From contig NC_088922.1 in assembly GCF_038396675.1 (NCBI RefSeq), positions 64,158,501 to 64,222,500 of the forward strand: a stretch of 64,000 bases of DNA. Direction: 5' to 3'. Below the pieces are notes generated by a model. That model was not told where the DNA came from. It did no database searches and worked only from the letters and a program-made list of their open reading frames with translations. The DNA is from Hydra vulgaris (lineage: Eukaryota; Cnidaria; Hydrozoa; Anthoathecata; Hydridae). Position numbers and translations under genes: made by a program. The first letter of the stretch is position 1. The number at the start of each line of letters is the position of its first letter. Shown in pieces: positions 62,841 to 64,000 of this stretch.

Positions 62841-64000
62841 TAGTTAAAATAGTTTTTTTTATCTACTAATTTTTTTTTAGAAAAAAAAGTTGTTATATAA
62901 AAAAAATATTTCTCAACATGACTCTTGTGGGTAATAAATAACTAACAGGCATATAAAATGTTAATAGTTTACGTACAGAAAGAAATATAATTGAAATAAC
63001 ATAAAATTACATTTTTAAGGCCGCACAGCTTCAATAAAAAAATTATTTTACACAATAGTTAAGTTTTACAAAATAAAATAATCAACAATTACAAATAATC
63101 TCAGATATCTTTGGATACACTACTGACACCTTATTGATACGTTATGATGTTATTAAAGTTTAATGACCTTTTAACCTTTTTGAACTATTAATTATGCTTT
63201 AGTAAATCGCATGAAAATTTTAGTCCCAAAAATAACCAACTTCGGCTTCATTTTTTAAACACTGCTATAGAAGCTAAAAGGTCCTCCTGTTAATATATAC
63301 TCCCAAAGTGCTTATTTCATTAAAAATAAACAAAATCCTCTACAAAATAAGTAGTCCTCTGATTTCTTTCAAAATAACTGAATTTGAGGCAGCTCTTTAA
63401 TTAAACTCAACTTTAATTAGTAGATTAAAAGCATTACACTATTTGATACAAACAAAATTATACAACATAAAATACAAGCAAATATGGTTTTTATAATTGT
63501 AAAGCATTAATTTTTAGCTGTAATATTTAATTTTATTGTTTTGAACAGTTTTTTCAATATTTTTGAAAAAATCTTTGAACAATTTGACTCTTAAACCGAA
63601 TGACTCTTTAAAGAGCTTTACAGGTTTCTTAACGTTGGCTCTGGTGTAGCAACCGTAGAGATTCATTAAAGAACTATTTGGAAAGAATTTAATATTATTA
63701 ATGTGACGGACAATCATAATATTTATCTAAATGATAAATCATTCAAAATACACAACAACTTTGTTATGTTGTTTATTTTAGCCTTATTTTTGAACTTTAT
63801 GATTAAATTAAAAAAAAAAAAAATTAAAAAAAAGCAACTTTAGATTAAAATGTCTAATTTAAGACTGATTGGAGTTTCGCATTTGGTCTCAGCTGTTTAA
63901 AAATGAGCATTTGGGTAACATCCACGATGCTAATTGAAAAAATGGCAAGAATTGCATTAAAGTGTGTTTACGAGCATGGTATTTAAATAATGTTCCTTCA
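62841..64000. other. End of window, no gene recognised
   Basis: AT-rich. A 67-residue minus-strand frame (63514-63717) and the rest show no known family; upstream exons of the hAT relic were looked for and not found. Confidence 0.5.

Overview
The window is very AT-rich, intron-rich metazoan DNA. Its one well-supported large gene encodes an animal-type chaperonin subunit. The base composition, the intron style, the mix of CR1/L2-like LINEs, pogo, mariner, hAT and foldback elements, and TTAGGG-like repeats all fit a cnidarian, most probably a Hydra species. That species call is inference; no search was run.

Host genes. (1) CCT8, the theta subunit of the TRiC/CCT chaperonin, lies on the minus strand from 48238 (ATG) to 8019 (stop). 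I could place all 13 coding exons with GT/AG borders; they add up to 1632 nt, or 543 residues, against about 548 in human CCT8. Intron sizes fall into two classes: four introns of 75-111 bp and eight of 2.6-6.4 kb. The large ones are filled with transposon relics, foldback elements, SINEs and microsatellites. A canonical three-unit heat-shock element lies about 97 bp upstream of the ATG. (2) A two-exon gene on the minus strand (55667-54808) encodes a 149-residue UPF0047/YjbQ-family protein with an AATAAA 30 bp after the stop. (3) Weak possible exons on the plus strand (50891-51688) could be a third gene or a relic.

Layout. 1-1320: no recognised gene. 1320-5560: a nearly full-length LINE (ORF1, endonuclease, reverse transcriptase) on the minus strand, broken by frameshifts and one stop. 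5560-8018: no recognised gene. 8019-48238: CCT8 with intronic mobile DNA, namely a second LINE split in two (10190-13640), a Tc1/mariner element with both terminal inverted repeats (15289-16497), a pogo-like relic with a PHD-like finger (18540-20790), an unidentified relic (20880-22050), a 44-bp minisatellite (24077-24542), tRNA-derived SINEs, two copies of a long foldback element (30866-31790 and 34188-34978), (AT)n tracts up to 875 bp, a foldback at 40692-41170, a mariner fragment (43720-44090) and a LINE 3' relic (47830-48140). 48240-54800: promoter region, a second type of SINE, and nested foldbacks. 58440-60510: microsatellite, telomere-like repeats and a DUF7869-type gene relic. 61480-62840: a hAT-like transposase relic with an intron.

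Striking structure. Many almost perfect inverted duplications with 2-16 nt loops are scattered through the window, the longest being 53 bp with a 2-nt loop. Several sit inside transposon-derived coding sequence and break it, which suggests recent template-switch or snap-back events. A second unusual feature is a 36-37 bp tandem array at the start of CCT8 exon 8 that repeats the 3' splice site and the first codons four times.
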